This document shows positions 14,808 through 22,891 of a DNA stretch of 64,000 nucleotides, in pieces. Position numbers and translations under genes: made by a program. How positions within the stretch are numbered: the stretch's first letter is position 1; each line of letters begins with the position of its first letter. The notes beneath the pieces are model-generated. The model did no database searches. It was given only the letters and a program-made list of their open reading frames with translations, and was not told the origin of the DNA. The DNA comes from JAIRNF01 sp031551125 (lineage in GTDB: Bacteria; Bacteroidota; Bacteroidia; Bacteroidales; UBA932): NCBI GenBank assembly GCA_031551125.1, contig JAVBOB010000015.1:1-64000 (forward strand), given 5' to 3'.

Positions 14808-16514
14808 ATGGGTAGCGTTATTTTCAGCATTCTAACCCTAATAGGTTCGCTTGGTCTCTTCCTTTTTGGGATGAAGATTATGAGTGAAGGGTTACAAAAA
14901 TTTGCCGGAGACCGTATGCGAAACGTTCTGGCAGCAATGACTTCAACACCCCTTAAGCGGATTCTGTCAGGCTTACTTATCACAGCGGTTATTCAGTCGT
15001 CAAGCGCCACAACGGTTATGATAGTTAGCTTTGTAAATGCGGGCTTGCTGAGCTTAACCCAATCTGTTGGGTTAATTATGGGCGCTAACATTGGTACTAC
15101 CTGTACAGCTTGGATTATTTCTCTTCTCGGGTTTAAGGCTGACATCGGAATGATAGCGTTACCGCTTATCGGCATAGGTTTTCCGTTGCTAATGTTTAAG
15201 AGCGACAGTAAAAAAACTTTAGGTGAGATTATTATTGGATTTGCAGTTCTTTTTATTGGCTTGAGTTTCCTGAAAAGTTCCGTACCCGACATCAGTAACC
15301 ATCCTGAAATACTAGCCTTCCTTAAAGATTTTGCCAACTCCGGCTATTTTTCCGTACTACTTTTTGTTCTTATTGGAACTGTGCTCACCATTGTTATTCA
15401 GTCATCGAGCGCTACTATGGCCCTTACACTGGTAATGTGCAATAATGGATGGATTTCGTTCGACCTCGCGGCTGCAATGGTTTTGGGAGAAAATATAGGA
15501 ACAACAATTACAGCAAATCTTGCTGCGGTGGTAGGTAACGTGTCTGCAAAGCGAGCGGCACGGGCGCATTTTATATTTAATACCTTTGGAGTAGTCTGGA
15601 TGCTTATCGCATTTTACCCATTTCTTAATCTGATAAGCTATATTATTACTTCGTTTGGCGGGACATCGCCTTTTGGTTCGCCGCATTCTATGCCTATTGC
15701 TTTATCATTGTTCCACACCATGTTTAACTTAGCGAATACATTGATTCTAGTATGGTTTACTCCTTTTATTGTAAAAGTGGTTACAAAGATGGTGAAGCAG
15801 CCCAAGGACAAAGAAGAGGTATTCAAACTCACGTACATCAACACTAACCTTATGTCCACGGCTGAACTTTCGTTGCACGAGGTTAAGCAGGAAATAGCGC
15901 TTTACGCAAAGCGAACAGTTCAAATGTTTCAGATAGTTCGGCAAATGCTGATAGAGTCAAGTGATGAGCAATTTGATGCAAAGTTTAAAGAGGTTGGTGA
16001 GCAGGAAAAAGTAAGCGACCAAATGGAGGTAGAAGTTGCGAACTACCTTAATCGAATTTCAGAAGGTGATTTGAGCGAAGAAAGCCGACATCGGTTGCAT
16101 GGAATGTATCGTATAATCAGCGAAATTGAAAGTATTGCCGATTCATGCTACAACCTTGCCGGCACGTTGAAGCGCAAGAAAACCGGAAAGATTTGGTTTG
16201 ACGAAGAAATGAGGCAGGACATCAATGACCTGTTCGATTTATCGGAAGTCGCACTTAACGAAATGTTGTTGAATATTGAAAAGGGGTACAAGAAGCTGGT
16301 GAACATTGCCAACGCCTATAATGCCGAAAGCGATGTAAACGAAAAACGTGGCGTACTCATGGAAAAGCATTTGTACAATCTTGAGCATAAAAAATATTCG
16401 TATAATGCCGGTATTATATATGCCGACCTTATTTCGGAAACAGAACGCTTAGATGACCATGTTATCAACGTTTCTGAAGCTATTGCCGAGATCAAAAAAA
16501 GCGTGAACGAATAA
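14808..16514 (+). CDS. Na+/phosphate symporter with C-terminal PhoU-like domain
   Basis: 568 residues, inner membrane. The first 310 residues hold two NptA/PNaS repeats, each with the signature QSSSATT or QSSSATM (about residues 63 and 199), and LGLFLFGMKIMSEGL at the N-terminus. About eight to ten hydrophobic segments are visible. Residues 340-560 are a soluble helical PhoU-like domain (SLHEVKQEIALYAKR, IISEIESIADSCYNLA). It imports inorganic phosphate with sodium; the PhoU-like part may sense or gate the flux. It stands alone, with its own promoter (14672-14702) and a strong terminator (16544-16586). Confidence 0.93.
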   Translation: MGSVIFSILTLIGSLGLFLFGMKIMSEGLQKFAGDRMRNVLAAMTSTPLKRILSGLLITAVIQSSSATTVMIVSFVNAGLLSLTQSVGLIMGANIGTTCTAWIISLLGFKADIGMIALPLIGIGFPLLMFKSDSKKTLGEIIIGFAVLFIGLSFLKSSVPDISNHPEILAFLKDFANSGYFSVLLFVLIGTVLTIVIQSSSATMALTLVMCNNGWISFDLAAAMVLGENIGTTITANLAAVVGNVSAKRAARAHFIFNTFGVVWMLIAFYPFLNLISYIITSFGGTSPFGSPHSMPIALSLFHTMFNLANTLILVWFTPFIVKVVTKMVKQPKDKEEVFKLTYINTNLMSTAELSLHEVKQEIALYAKRTVQMFQIVRQMLIESSDEQFDAKFKEVGEQEKVSDQMEVEVANYLNRISEGDLSEESRHRLHGMYRIISEIESIADSCYNLAGTLKRKKTGKIWFDEEMRQDINDLFDLSEVALNEMLLNIEKGYKKLVNIANAYNAESDVNEKRGVLMEKHLYNLEHKKYSYNAGIIYADLISETERLDDHVINVSEAIAEIKKSVNE

Positions 16515-16543
16515 GCCCGCAATAATTGAGGGTTGAATTATTT

Positions 16544-16586
16544 AGCCCGATGAGAACATGCGCTTCTCATCGGGCTTTGTTTTTTT
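16544..16586 (+). terminator. strong rho-independent terminator after the phosphate symporter
   Basis: A 13-bp perfect stem AGCCCGATGAGAA (16544-16556) / TTCTCATCGGGCT (16564-16576) with a 7-nt loop, followed by TTGTTTTTTT. Confidence 0.9.
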
Positions 16587-16624
16587 AGTGAAGGAAGAGT
16601 GTTTTAAAGATGTTCTTGGGCTAT

Positions 16625-16932
16625 TAAACCTCTTCGGGAAAATACCTTTTGCAGATAGTAATGGATTAGAAATAACGACAGTCCCGAATAGAGCTGAATA
16701 TGAATCGAAGTTTAGCGAAGCCAATAACCGTGGGTTTACGCCCACGGTAAAAAGTGGGTATGTTGATTGCGCAGGGAGCACCGTCTTTACTTCTAAACAA
16801 AGACGGTGCTCCCTGCGCAACATTAACGGTTGCCCTACTACCCCGCATTGCATACGGGGTTATTGTTATTCAACCCCAAAGGGGTTGCACATGCGATAAA
16901 AATTGCCCGTTGATACTTCTCGAAGAGGTCTA
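16625..16932 (-). repeat. hairpin-rich dispersed element with terminal inverted repeats, copy B
   Basis: 308 bp, inverted relative to copy A. Ends TAAACCTCTTCGGGAAAATACC and the inverted TAGACCTCTTCGAGAAGTATC match imperfectly. Inside are a 22-bp perfect hairpin (16767-16788 with 16799-16820, containing GCAGGGAGCACCGTC), ACCGTGGG/CCCACGGT (16728-16749), ACCCCG.../CGGGGT (16841-16861) and CAACCCCAAAGGGGTTG. The best-preserved of the three copies. It fills most of the gap between the symporter and the outer-membrane protein; the short ORFs inside run through the hairpins and are not credible genes. Confidence 0.75.
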
Positions 16933-17061
16933 TTTTCTTTCAAGCCCCCTTTACTGCGGCATTTGCAGGTTAATATGTATTAAATCTAAATATGAAGAAT
17001 TTGTTTTAAAACAATTGAACTTACATGGCTGTTTAACTACCCAAAATTACGAATTGAGCTT

Positions 17062-17691
17062 ATGAAAAAAATATTAGCATTACTAGTCGCTATACTTCCA
17101 CTTTCGGTATTGGCACAATGGTCTGTTGTTCCTTCCGTAGCTCTTGGTGGAACCATGCTGCACAACGATTTTGAAAATGAGTTTAGCACTAAAAGCAAGC
17201 TGGGATATGATGTTTCATCGGTTGTGCGGTACACATTCAACGATTTTTTTGTTTCTTCCGGGGTGGGCTACCAATCATTAAGTGTGGGCACAGACTTTAA
17301 AAAGTTGAATGGTTCGGGAGATGCCGAATTCAGCTATAAGAATGTTTACTTTCCTCTTTCCGTCGGCTTTGCATATAAAAAAATAGCAGTATATCCGATT
17401 ATTGAGGTTGGAATAACCGTTGGTACTACCGTTGATGCTGTTAACGCTTTACAGGTTGACAGGCTTAGAGGCTTAGCAACAGAAGAGAATGTTGGTACAA
17501 ATAGCTGGGTGTTATCCTATTTTGCGAGTGCTGGGGCGGGCTATGCTTTTAGCAAGCATATAAGCGCGGAGCTGAAATTTCACTTTTCAGATTCGGGGGA
17601 GCTTGACGATGGAAACCCATTCTTTTCCGGAACGAAAGTTACTACGTGGAGGTTGTTGGGTGGAAAGCTATCTCTAGCCTATACTTTCTAG
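17062..17691 (+). CDS. outer-membrane beta-barrel protein of unknown function
   Basis: 209 residues. The first 19 residues (MKKILALLVAILPLSVLAQ) are a clear signal peptide with cleavage near LAQ-WS. The rest alternates hydrophobic and polar residues in short strands and ends in LSLAYTF, an aromatic C-terminus typical of outer-membrane barrels. About eight strands fit the length. It resembles the PorT/OmpW-sized small barrels of Bacteroidota, but I see no family-specific motif and assign no function. It stands alone, followed by a long perfect hairpin. Confidence 0.7.
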   Translation: MKKILALLVAILPLSVLAQWSVVPSVALGGTMLHNDFENEFSTKSKLGYDVSSVVRYTFNDFFVSSGVGYQSLSVGTDFKKLNGSGDAEFSYKNVYFPLSVGFAYKKIAVYPIIEVGITVGTTVDAVNALQVDRLRGLATEENVGTNSWVLSYFASAGAGYAFSKHISAELKFHFSDSGELDDGNPFFSGTKVTTWRLLGGKLSLAYTF

Positions 17692-17701
17692 CATAAAAAG
17701 T

Positions 17702-17756
17702 TGCGCAAACAGAGCTATACACAGCCAAATCGGCTGTGTATAGCTCTGTTTGCGCA
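17702..17756 (+). terminator. 25-bp perfect hairpin between the barrel gene and pyrC
   Basis: 17702-17726 (TGCGCAAACAGAGC...) and 17732-17756 are exact inverted copies with a 5-nt loop (AAATC). The flanks are AT-rich but no T run follows (TATTCATT). It most likely ends the upstream transcript. A stem of this length without mismatch is unusual for a simple terminator. Confidence 0.6.
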
Positions 17757-17790
17757 TATTCATTACTAATCAAAATCACTTTTGGGAGCG

Positions 17791-17822
17791 ATTGAAACAT
17801 GTCGTTCAAATCTTTACCTTTG
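17791..17822 (+). promoter_or_regulatory. pyrC promoter
   Basis: ATTG (17791-17794) and TACCTTTG (17815-17822) are 20 bp apart. The box lies 25 bp before the ATG at 17848 and rules out the in-frame start at 17782. Confidence 0.6.
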
Positions 17823-17847
17823 CGGCGTAACGAAATTTACGCTTACC

Positions 17848-19197
17848 ATGGAAAGCATACTAATCAAAAACGCCCTTATTGTAAATGAAAGTCGACAATT
17901 TAAGGGAGGAGTACTTGTTGAAAACGGGCTTATAGCTGAAGTTTTCACGCAAGGGGAAGAGCAAAGTCTTTCTGCCGACCGGACTATTGATGCTGCCGGG
18001 CAGCTGCTGATACCGGGTGTTATTGACGATCAGGTGCATTTTCGTGAGCCGGGCTTGACCCATAAAGCGGATATTTTTACCGAGAGCCGGGCTGCTTTAG
18101 CAGGCGGAGTAACCTCCTTTATGGATATGCCCAATACCAAACCTCCGGCAGCTACCATTGAGCTGTTAGAGGAGAAGTATGAGCTGGCAAAACAACGTTC
18201 GGCCATTAACTACTCATTTTATTTTGGTGCTACCAATGATAATAGCGACGAAGTTAAACGTATTGATAAAAAGACGATTTGCGGCGTTAAAGTATTCATG
18301 GGGGCCTCTACCGGAAATATGCTGGTTGATGACGAAAAGGCGCTGGAAGCCATTTTTTCAAGCTCTCCGGTTTTGGTGGCAACTCATTGCGAAGATGAAC
18401 CAATTATTCGTCAGAATACGTTACTGTTCAAAGAAAAGTATGGAGAAAACGTTCCAATGGAATGTCACCCGTTGATTCGTAGCCGACAGGCTTGCTATAA
18501 ATCATCATCAAGGGCGGTTGAGCTGGCAAAACGATTCGGAACGAGGCTGCATGTTCTTCATATTACTACTGCTGAGGAGCTATCCCTTTTTGCACCATAT
18601 TCCAATACAAAGTTGGAGGATAAGCAAATAACTGCCGAAGCATGTGTCCATCACCTTTGGTTTTGCGATAAGGACTACGCAGAAAAAGGAGCATTGATAA
18701 AGTGCAATCCGGCTATAAAAGCAACTACGGATAGAATAGCACTTGTTCAAGCAGTTAGAGATGGAATAGTTGATATTGTAGCAACCGACCATGCCCCCCA
18801 TACGCTTGAAGAAAAAGGTAAAAGTTACTTTGAATCACCCTCCGGTTTACCGCTGATACAGTATTCGTTACCGTTGATGCTGGAACTATGCCATCGTGGG
18901 GAGTTGAATTTGGAAACGGTTGTAGAACGTATGTGTCATGCTCCGGCTCGCATGTTCCGTATTTTGAAGCGGGGCTTTATCCGGGGGGGGTATCATGCTG
19001 ACCTTACGTTGGTTGACTTGAATAATCCGTACACCGTTCATCGCGAAGATGTTATTTCTAAATGCGGATGGTCGCCGTTTGAAGGGCAGCAATTCCGCTC
19101 AAAAGTTACCCATACCATTGTAAACGGTCAGTTGGCCTTCGAAAATGGAAAGATGGCTGACAACCTGCATGGCGAACGTTTACTATTTAACAGATAA
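17848..19197 (+). CDS. pyrC: dihydroorotase
   Basis: 449 residues from the ATG at 17848, chosen because the promoter box lies between it and an upstream in-frame start. It closes carbamoyl-aspartate to dihydroorotate in pyrimidine synthesis. Amidohydrolase landmarks: VIDDQVHFREPG (about 58-69), carboxylated-Lys motif GVKVFMGAS, HCED, HVLHITT and the catalytic ATDHAPH (about 315). The usual HxH metal pair reads QxH here (codon CAG); from memory this is seen in other Bacteroidota dihydroorotases, so it need not mean loss of activity. It is transcribed with, or just before, the EamA gene 21 bp downstream. Confidence 0.93.
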   Translation: MESILIKNALIVNESRQFKGGVLVENGLIAEVFTQGEEQSLSADRTIDAAGQLLIPGVIDDQVHFREPGLTHKADIFTESRAALAGGVTSFMDMPNTKPPAATIELLEEKYELAKQRSAINYSFYFGATNDNSDEVKRIDKKTICGVKVFMGASTGNMLVDDEKALEAIFSSSPVLVATHCEDEPIIRQNTLLFKEKYGENVPMECHPLIRSRQACYKSSSRAVELAKRFGTRLHVLHITTAEELSLFAPYSNTKLEDKQITAEACVHHLWFCDKDYAEKGALIKCNPAIKATTDRIALVQAVRDGIVDIVATDHAPHTLEEKGKSYFESPSGLPLIQYSLPLMLELCHRGELNLETVVERMCHAPARMFRILKRGFIRGGYHADLTLVDLNNPYTVHREDVISKCGWSPFEGQQFRSKVTHTIVNGQLAFENGKMADNLHGERLLFNR

Positions 19198-19218
19198 CCC
19201 CACCTAAACCACCACCCA

Positions 19219-20106
19219 ATGCCTAAAACCAAAACTCTAACCTATTTGGCGCTGCTTTTTTCAGTTGCCGTATGGGGAATGTCATTCGTATGGACAAGCC
19301 AGCTGCTTACTTTTGGCTTTCCGCCCATTTCCATTGTGTTTTTCCGTTTGCTTATAGCTGCCACATTTATAATACTGGTCTCGTTAGCTATGGGGAAGCT
19401 GGAAATTCCGAAAAGAAAAGACGTCGGTTTATTCTTTCTGATGGCCTTGTTTGAACCCTTTCTTTACTTCATAGGAGAAACTTTTGGTATACAGCGAACA
19501 TCGCCAACCCTTGCTTCTGTTATTGTATCTACCATTCCGCTGTTTAGCCCCTTTGTGGCTTACTACCTTTACCGTGAAAGGTTATCGTTTGCCAACGGTT
19601 TAGGAATAGTTATTTCCATCATCGGGGTGTGTTTGGTAATATTTCATCGCGGGGGAGAAACGGGATTAACCTTGAGTGGACTGTTGCTGCTGGCATTAGC
19701 CATTGTTGCTGCGGTATTCTACTCCGCTATTGTTAAGCTGCTATCAGGCGGTTATAGCCCTTACACTATCGTTAGCTACCAAAATACTATCGGAGCGTTG
19801 TACTTCCTGCCGCTTTTTCTGTGGTTTGACTATGATACGGTAAAGAGCATAAGCTTTACGTTGGATGACCTTTTCCCGCTGGTTATGTTGGCTGTTGTGG
19901 CGTCGGGTGTTGCGTTTATCTTTTTTGTAAACGCTATTGCTAAGCTGGGCATGACGCGTACCAACATGTTTATCACCCTTATACCTGTGCTTACCGCTGT
20001 TTTTGCATCTATGCTGGGGCTGGAAGAGCTCAGCTTACTTCGTGTTTTGGGCATTGTTATTGTTATTGCAGGGCTTATACTTTCACAACGAAAAGTTCGA
20101 ACCTAA
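19219..20106 (+). CDS. EamA-domain drug/metabolite transporter
   Basis: 295 residues with ten hydrophobic segments arranged as two EamA repeats (about 5-140 and 150-292). The first repeat starts with SVAVWGMSFVWTS and holds RTSPTLASVIVSTIPLFSPF; the second ends in LGLEELSLLRVLGIVIVIAGL. Inner-membrane exporter of small organic compounds; the substrate cannot be read from sequence. It follows pyrC by 21 bp and precedes the lipid kinase by 72 bp, all on the same strand. Confidence 0.9.
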   Translation: MPKTKTLTYLALLFSVAVWGMSFVWTSQLLTFGFPPISIVFFRLLIAATFIILVSLAMGKLEIPKRKDVGLFFLMALFEPFLYFIGETFGIQRTSPTLASVIVSTIPLFSPFVAYYLYRERLSFANGLGIVISIIGVCLVIFHRGGETGLTLSGLLLLALAIVAAVFYSAIVKLLSGGYSPYTIVSYQNTIGALYFLPLFLWFDYDTVKSISFTLDDLFPLVMLAVVASGVAFIFFVNAIAKLGMTRTNMFITLIPVLTAVFASMLGLEELSLLRVLGIVIVIAGLILSQRKVRT

Positions 20107-20178
20107 CCGAAGAAGTTCAACGAAATCAAGTTTGAGAAGTTTAGTACATTTGGCTGTATTTTAATCACCAGTAATCGG

Positions 20179-21066
20179 ATGCCTCAACGAAAAATAGCCT
20201 TTATCGTAAACCCTATTTCCGGCTGTAAAAGCAAAGAGCAGGTGCTGAGCTATATCAGCAGCCATTCTGCTTTTGCGTCTGATGAACTGCTAATCTATAA
20301 AACCAAATGCGCCGGCGATGCCATTGAGGCAGCCAAACGGTTTGCAGCCGAAGGCTACCATTTGGTTGTAGCAATTGGTGGTGATGGGACGGTGAACGAA
20401 GTTGCACAAGGCTTAATGGGCTCGTCAACCGTTATGGGTATTGTTCCCATGGGTTCGGGCAATGGGCTGGCTCGCGATCTCTTGCTTCCTATGAATGTTC
20501 GAAAGGCTGTTGATGTGCTAACGCAGGGAAAAGAAATTGCTATTGACGGCGGAAAAATAAATGGTCAACCGTTTTTTTGCACTTCGGGAGTAGGCTACGA
20601 TGCGTTGATTGGTAACCGATTTGCAAAGGCAAAAAAACGAGGATTTTGGTCGTACACAAAAATATCGGCAAAAGAAATTTTTGGGTATAAGCCACAACGC
20701 TACCGTATTATTGTTGACGGGAAAGAGCTGAACCGTACCGCTTTTCTTATAACCATTGCTAATGCCAGCCAGTGGGGCAACAACGTTCGTATAGCGCCCG
20801 AAGCAGATATGTGTGATGGTATTTTTGATGTAGTTATTGTTTCTCCTTTTCCTCTTTATGCTATTCCCTCGCTGGGTATTCGGCTTCTTTCACGTGGAAT
20901 GCACCATTCAAAGTATGTTAACGTGGTAAAATGTCGGAACGTTGTGATTGAACGGGAGGAAGAAGGTTTTATTCATTTTGACGGCGAACCCGGATACATG
21001 GGGAAGCGTTTGGAGTTTACAATGGTTCCTAAAACGCTGAAAGTTATTATGGGTATTCGCAAATGA
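20179..21066 (+). CDS. diacylglycerol/lipid kinase family protein (YegS-like)
   Basis: 295 residues. The catalytic domain has AFIVNPISG at the N-terminus, the nucleotide-binding signature AIGGDGTVNEVAQGL (about residues 65-79) and GSGNGLARDL (about 95). The C-terminal beta domain contains FFCTSGVGYDA, WGNNVRIAPEADMCDGIFDVVIV and FDGEPG. It phosphorylates a lipid such as diacylglycerol or a related bacterial lipid at the membrane. Length and motifs are complete. The truncated PAP2-like gene starts 8 bp after it, so the two may once have formed a lipid-phosphate pair. Confidence 0.92.
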   Translation: MPQRKIAFIVNPISGCKSKEQVLSYISSHSAFASDELLIYKTKCAGDAIEAAKRFAAEGYHLVVAIGGDGTVNEVAQGLMGSSTVMGIVPMGSGNGLARDLLLPMNVRKAVDVLTQGKEIAIDGGKINGQPFFCTSGVGYDALIGNRFAKAKKRGFWSYTKISAKEIFGYKPQRYRIIVDGKELNRTAFLITIANASQWGNNVRIAPEADMCDGIFDVVIVSPFPLYAIPSLGIRLLSRGMHHSKYVNVVKCRNVVIEREEEGFIHFDGEPGYMGKRLEFTMVPKTLKVIMGIRK

Positions 21067-21073
21067 TGGCAGA

Positions 21074-21421
21074 ATGTATATTTCCGGACTACGAAATATT
21101 TTTTTCTTCTTGTTTTCTCTTCTTATTTGGTGCGCGCAGCCTGTCTATGCACAACAGATAGATAGTCTTGTTGTATCAGCAGATACGCTAATTCAAACCG
21201 ATGCATCTTCTCCAAAAGCAAAGCAATACTTAGGCGTAGCTATTCATGTTGCAATGGTTGGCTACGGAGTTGCTTCTTTAGGTAATAGAGGCAGAGAAAG
21301 AATAGACCTTAGTACAAAGGGCGAGCTGGCGGAAGATAGAACGTTTTTGTTTGAACGTTTTCCTTTTGTTTTAGAGCCTTCGGACCTATTCCGCCCTAGA
21401 TTAAATCTTTTTAGAAAGTAG
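21074..21421 (+). pseudogene. exported PAP2-like protein, probably 3'-truncated
   Basis: 115 residues starting with a signal peptide (FFFLFSLLIWCAQPVYAQQ). Residues 50-85 (QYLGVAIHVAMVGYGVASL, then RERIDLSTKGELAEDR) resemble the N-terminal part of Bacteroidota PAP2-family phosphatases, which normally go on for another 150 or more residues with the KxxxxxxRP and SGH motifs. None of these is present here or in the next 600 bp. It therefore looks like the 5' remnant of a phosphatase gene. A genuine short exported protein cannot be excluded. Confidence 0.45.
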
Positions 21422-22024
21422 TAACCAATGCTTAGCGAACGCTTGAACTAAAACCCAATAAGTTGAGAAGGTTTATTTTTCCTGTATCAAAATAGTTTTT
21501 TAGATATCCTTCCTCTTTAGACATTTTATAAATATCCTTTCTGTCAAATTTGCAATTCGCTTAAAATAAGCACATAGTGCTAAATTCAGCCAGTAAAGCC
21601 TCTAAATTAAGTAATGAAGTACGTTTATTAAAAAATCATGTATTTTGTGTTTGCTATAATATAGCAGGAATAATCGATTTATATAAATACTATATTGATA
21701 TATAGTATATTATAAATATGACAGCATAGTAATAGCGAACTTATATCCTATTTTTGCCAATCTGAATTTGTTAAAAAATAAAAATTTCCTTATTTTGAAT
21801 TCATTTGTAATGCTGTTTGTATTTAGCTGATTGCTAGTGCGATATGTGTTAAACTATTTTGAATGCCCTTATAATAGGGCGTTTCAGAAGATAGGGGGTG
21901 TACTAACCTAATATTTTGCCTATACATTTGCCGGCAGAAAGCCAAAGGGCTAACAAATTTATACTTCTTCAAGAAAAAATATAAAAACAATAATATTAAT
22001 ATTCAACTGACAACCAGCGCTGCC
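21422..22024 (+). other. AT-rich intergenic stretch without recognisable gene
   Basis: About 600 bp, very AT-rich from 21600 to 21800. I see no ORF with coding character, no repeat of the two families found elsewhere in the window and no clear RNA fold. If the PAP2-like gene was truncated by deletion, its lost 3' part would have been here. The last 100 bp must contain the promoter of the sigma-factor gene, but no good TAnnTTTG box stands out. Confidence 0.5.
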
Positions 22025-22528
22025 ATGGAAACAACTGCAAAAACTTTTACTGACGATCTTTTGGCTCTTCAATCTAGCCTAGAACGTTTTGCTTTTAGCC
22101 TTACCTCTAATAGTGAGGACGCAAAAGATTTAGTACAGGAAACCTTACTTAAGGCGTTAACTTACCAAGAAAAATATCAGGAAGATACAAACCTCAAGGC
22201 GTGGACTTTCACCATAATGAAGAATACCTTCATCAATAACTACCGTCGTATTGTAAAGCACAGCACCGTGCTCGACAACAGCGATAACCAGTACCTGATG
22301 AATAGCCGCCCTGCGCAGCTAACACCCGAATCTGACTATTCTCATAGTGAGGTAAGCCGTAAAATTAACCAGCTTGAGCCCGAATTCCGTATTCCTTTCC
22401 AGCTGCATACCTCGGGCTATAAGTATAAAGAAATAGCAGAGAAGCTAAACTTGAAGATAGGAACAGTAAAAAGCCGTATCTTCTTTTCGCGCCAAAAGCT
22501 TATGCAAGCGTTGAAGGATTATCAATAG
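22025..22528 (+). CDS. ECF-like RNA polymerase sigma factor
   Basis: 167 residues. Region 2 spans about 10-75 (NSEDAKDLVQETLLKAL, then NLKAWTFTIMKNTFINNYRR), and region 4 about 110-160 (GYKYKEIAEKLNLKIGTVKSRIFFSRQKL), with the helix-turn-helix for -35 recognition. This is the layout of the small ECF-type sigma factors that are abundant in Bacteroidota. No anti-sigma gene lies next to it, as is common for the stand-alone group of this phylum. A terminator follows at 22572-22599. Confidence 0.92.
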   Translation: METTAKTFTDDLLALQSSLERFAFSLTSNSEDAKDLVQETLLKALTYQEKYQEDTNLKAWTFTIMKNTFINNYRRIVKHSTVLDNSDNQYLMNSRPAQLTPESDYSHSEVSRKINQLEPEFRIPFQLHTSGYKYKEIAEKLNLKIGTVKSRIFFSRQKLMQALKDYQ

Positions 22529-22571
22529 TAGGACTAATCCGATTTTCAATATCATACTTTATGTTTTTTTG

Positions 22572-22599
22572 GGGTGAGATTTTTCTCACCCTCTTTTTT
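22572..22599 (+). terminator. rho-independent terminator after the sigma-factor gene
   Basis: GGGTGAG (22572-22578) pairs with CTCACCC (22585-22591), loop ATTTTT, followed by TCTTTTTT. Confidence 0.85.
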
Positions 22600-22626
22600 A
22601 TTTGGTAGAGAATGACCTTAATTTAA

Positions 22627-22772
22627 TAGATCTTCTCGGATTTTTTGATAGTATAACAGTAAATTTGAAGTATCTGCTTCACTACCCTGCATTTCATACA
22701 GGGTTATTATTGTTCAACCCCGTTAGGGTTGATTAGAAAAACGTATTTTTTGGTATTTTTCGGAAAGGTCTA
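22627..22772 (-). repeat. hairpin-rich dispersed element, short copy C
   Basis: 146 bp. The left end TAGATCTTCTCGGATTTTTTG and right end (inverted TAGACCTTTCCGAAAAATACC) match copies A and B. It keeps only the ACCCTG.../CAGGGT and CAACCCCGTTAGGGTTG hairpins and lacks the long GCAGGGAGCAC arm and the ACCGTGGG hairpin. Same orientation as copy B. Confidence 0.65.
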
Positions 22773-22891
22773 ATGTAGTTCGTTTTACGGCTTAGCCCCT
22801 TTCTAGCTATAGCGTTGAAAAGATAGGCTACTAATAGAGTCTATTGTAGAATAAAGAGTTCTGATTAGAGCGAACTTTGTCAGTTATTTCA

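Noticed and set aside
16542..17065. Several short ORFs on both strands
   Set aside because: They lie in the hairpin-rich repeat copy B and its flanks and read through palindromes.
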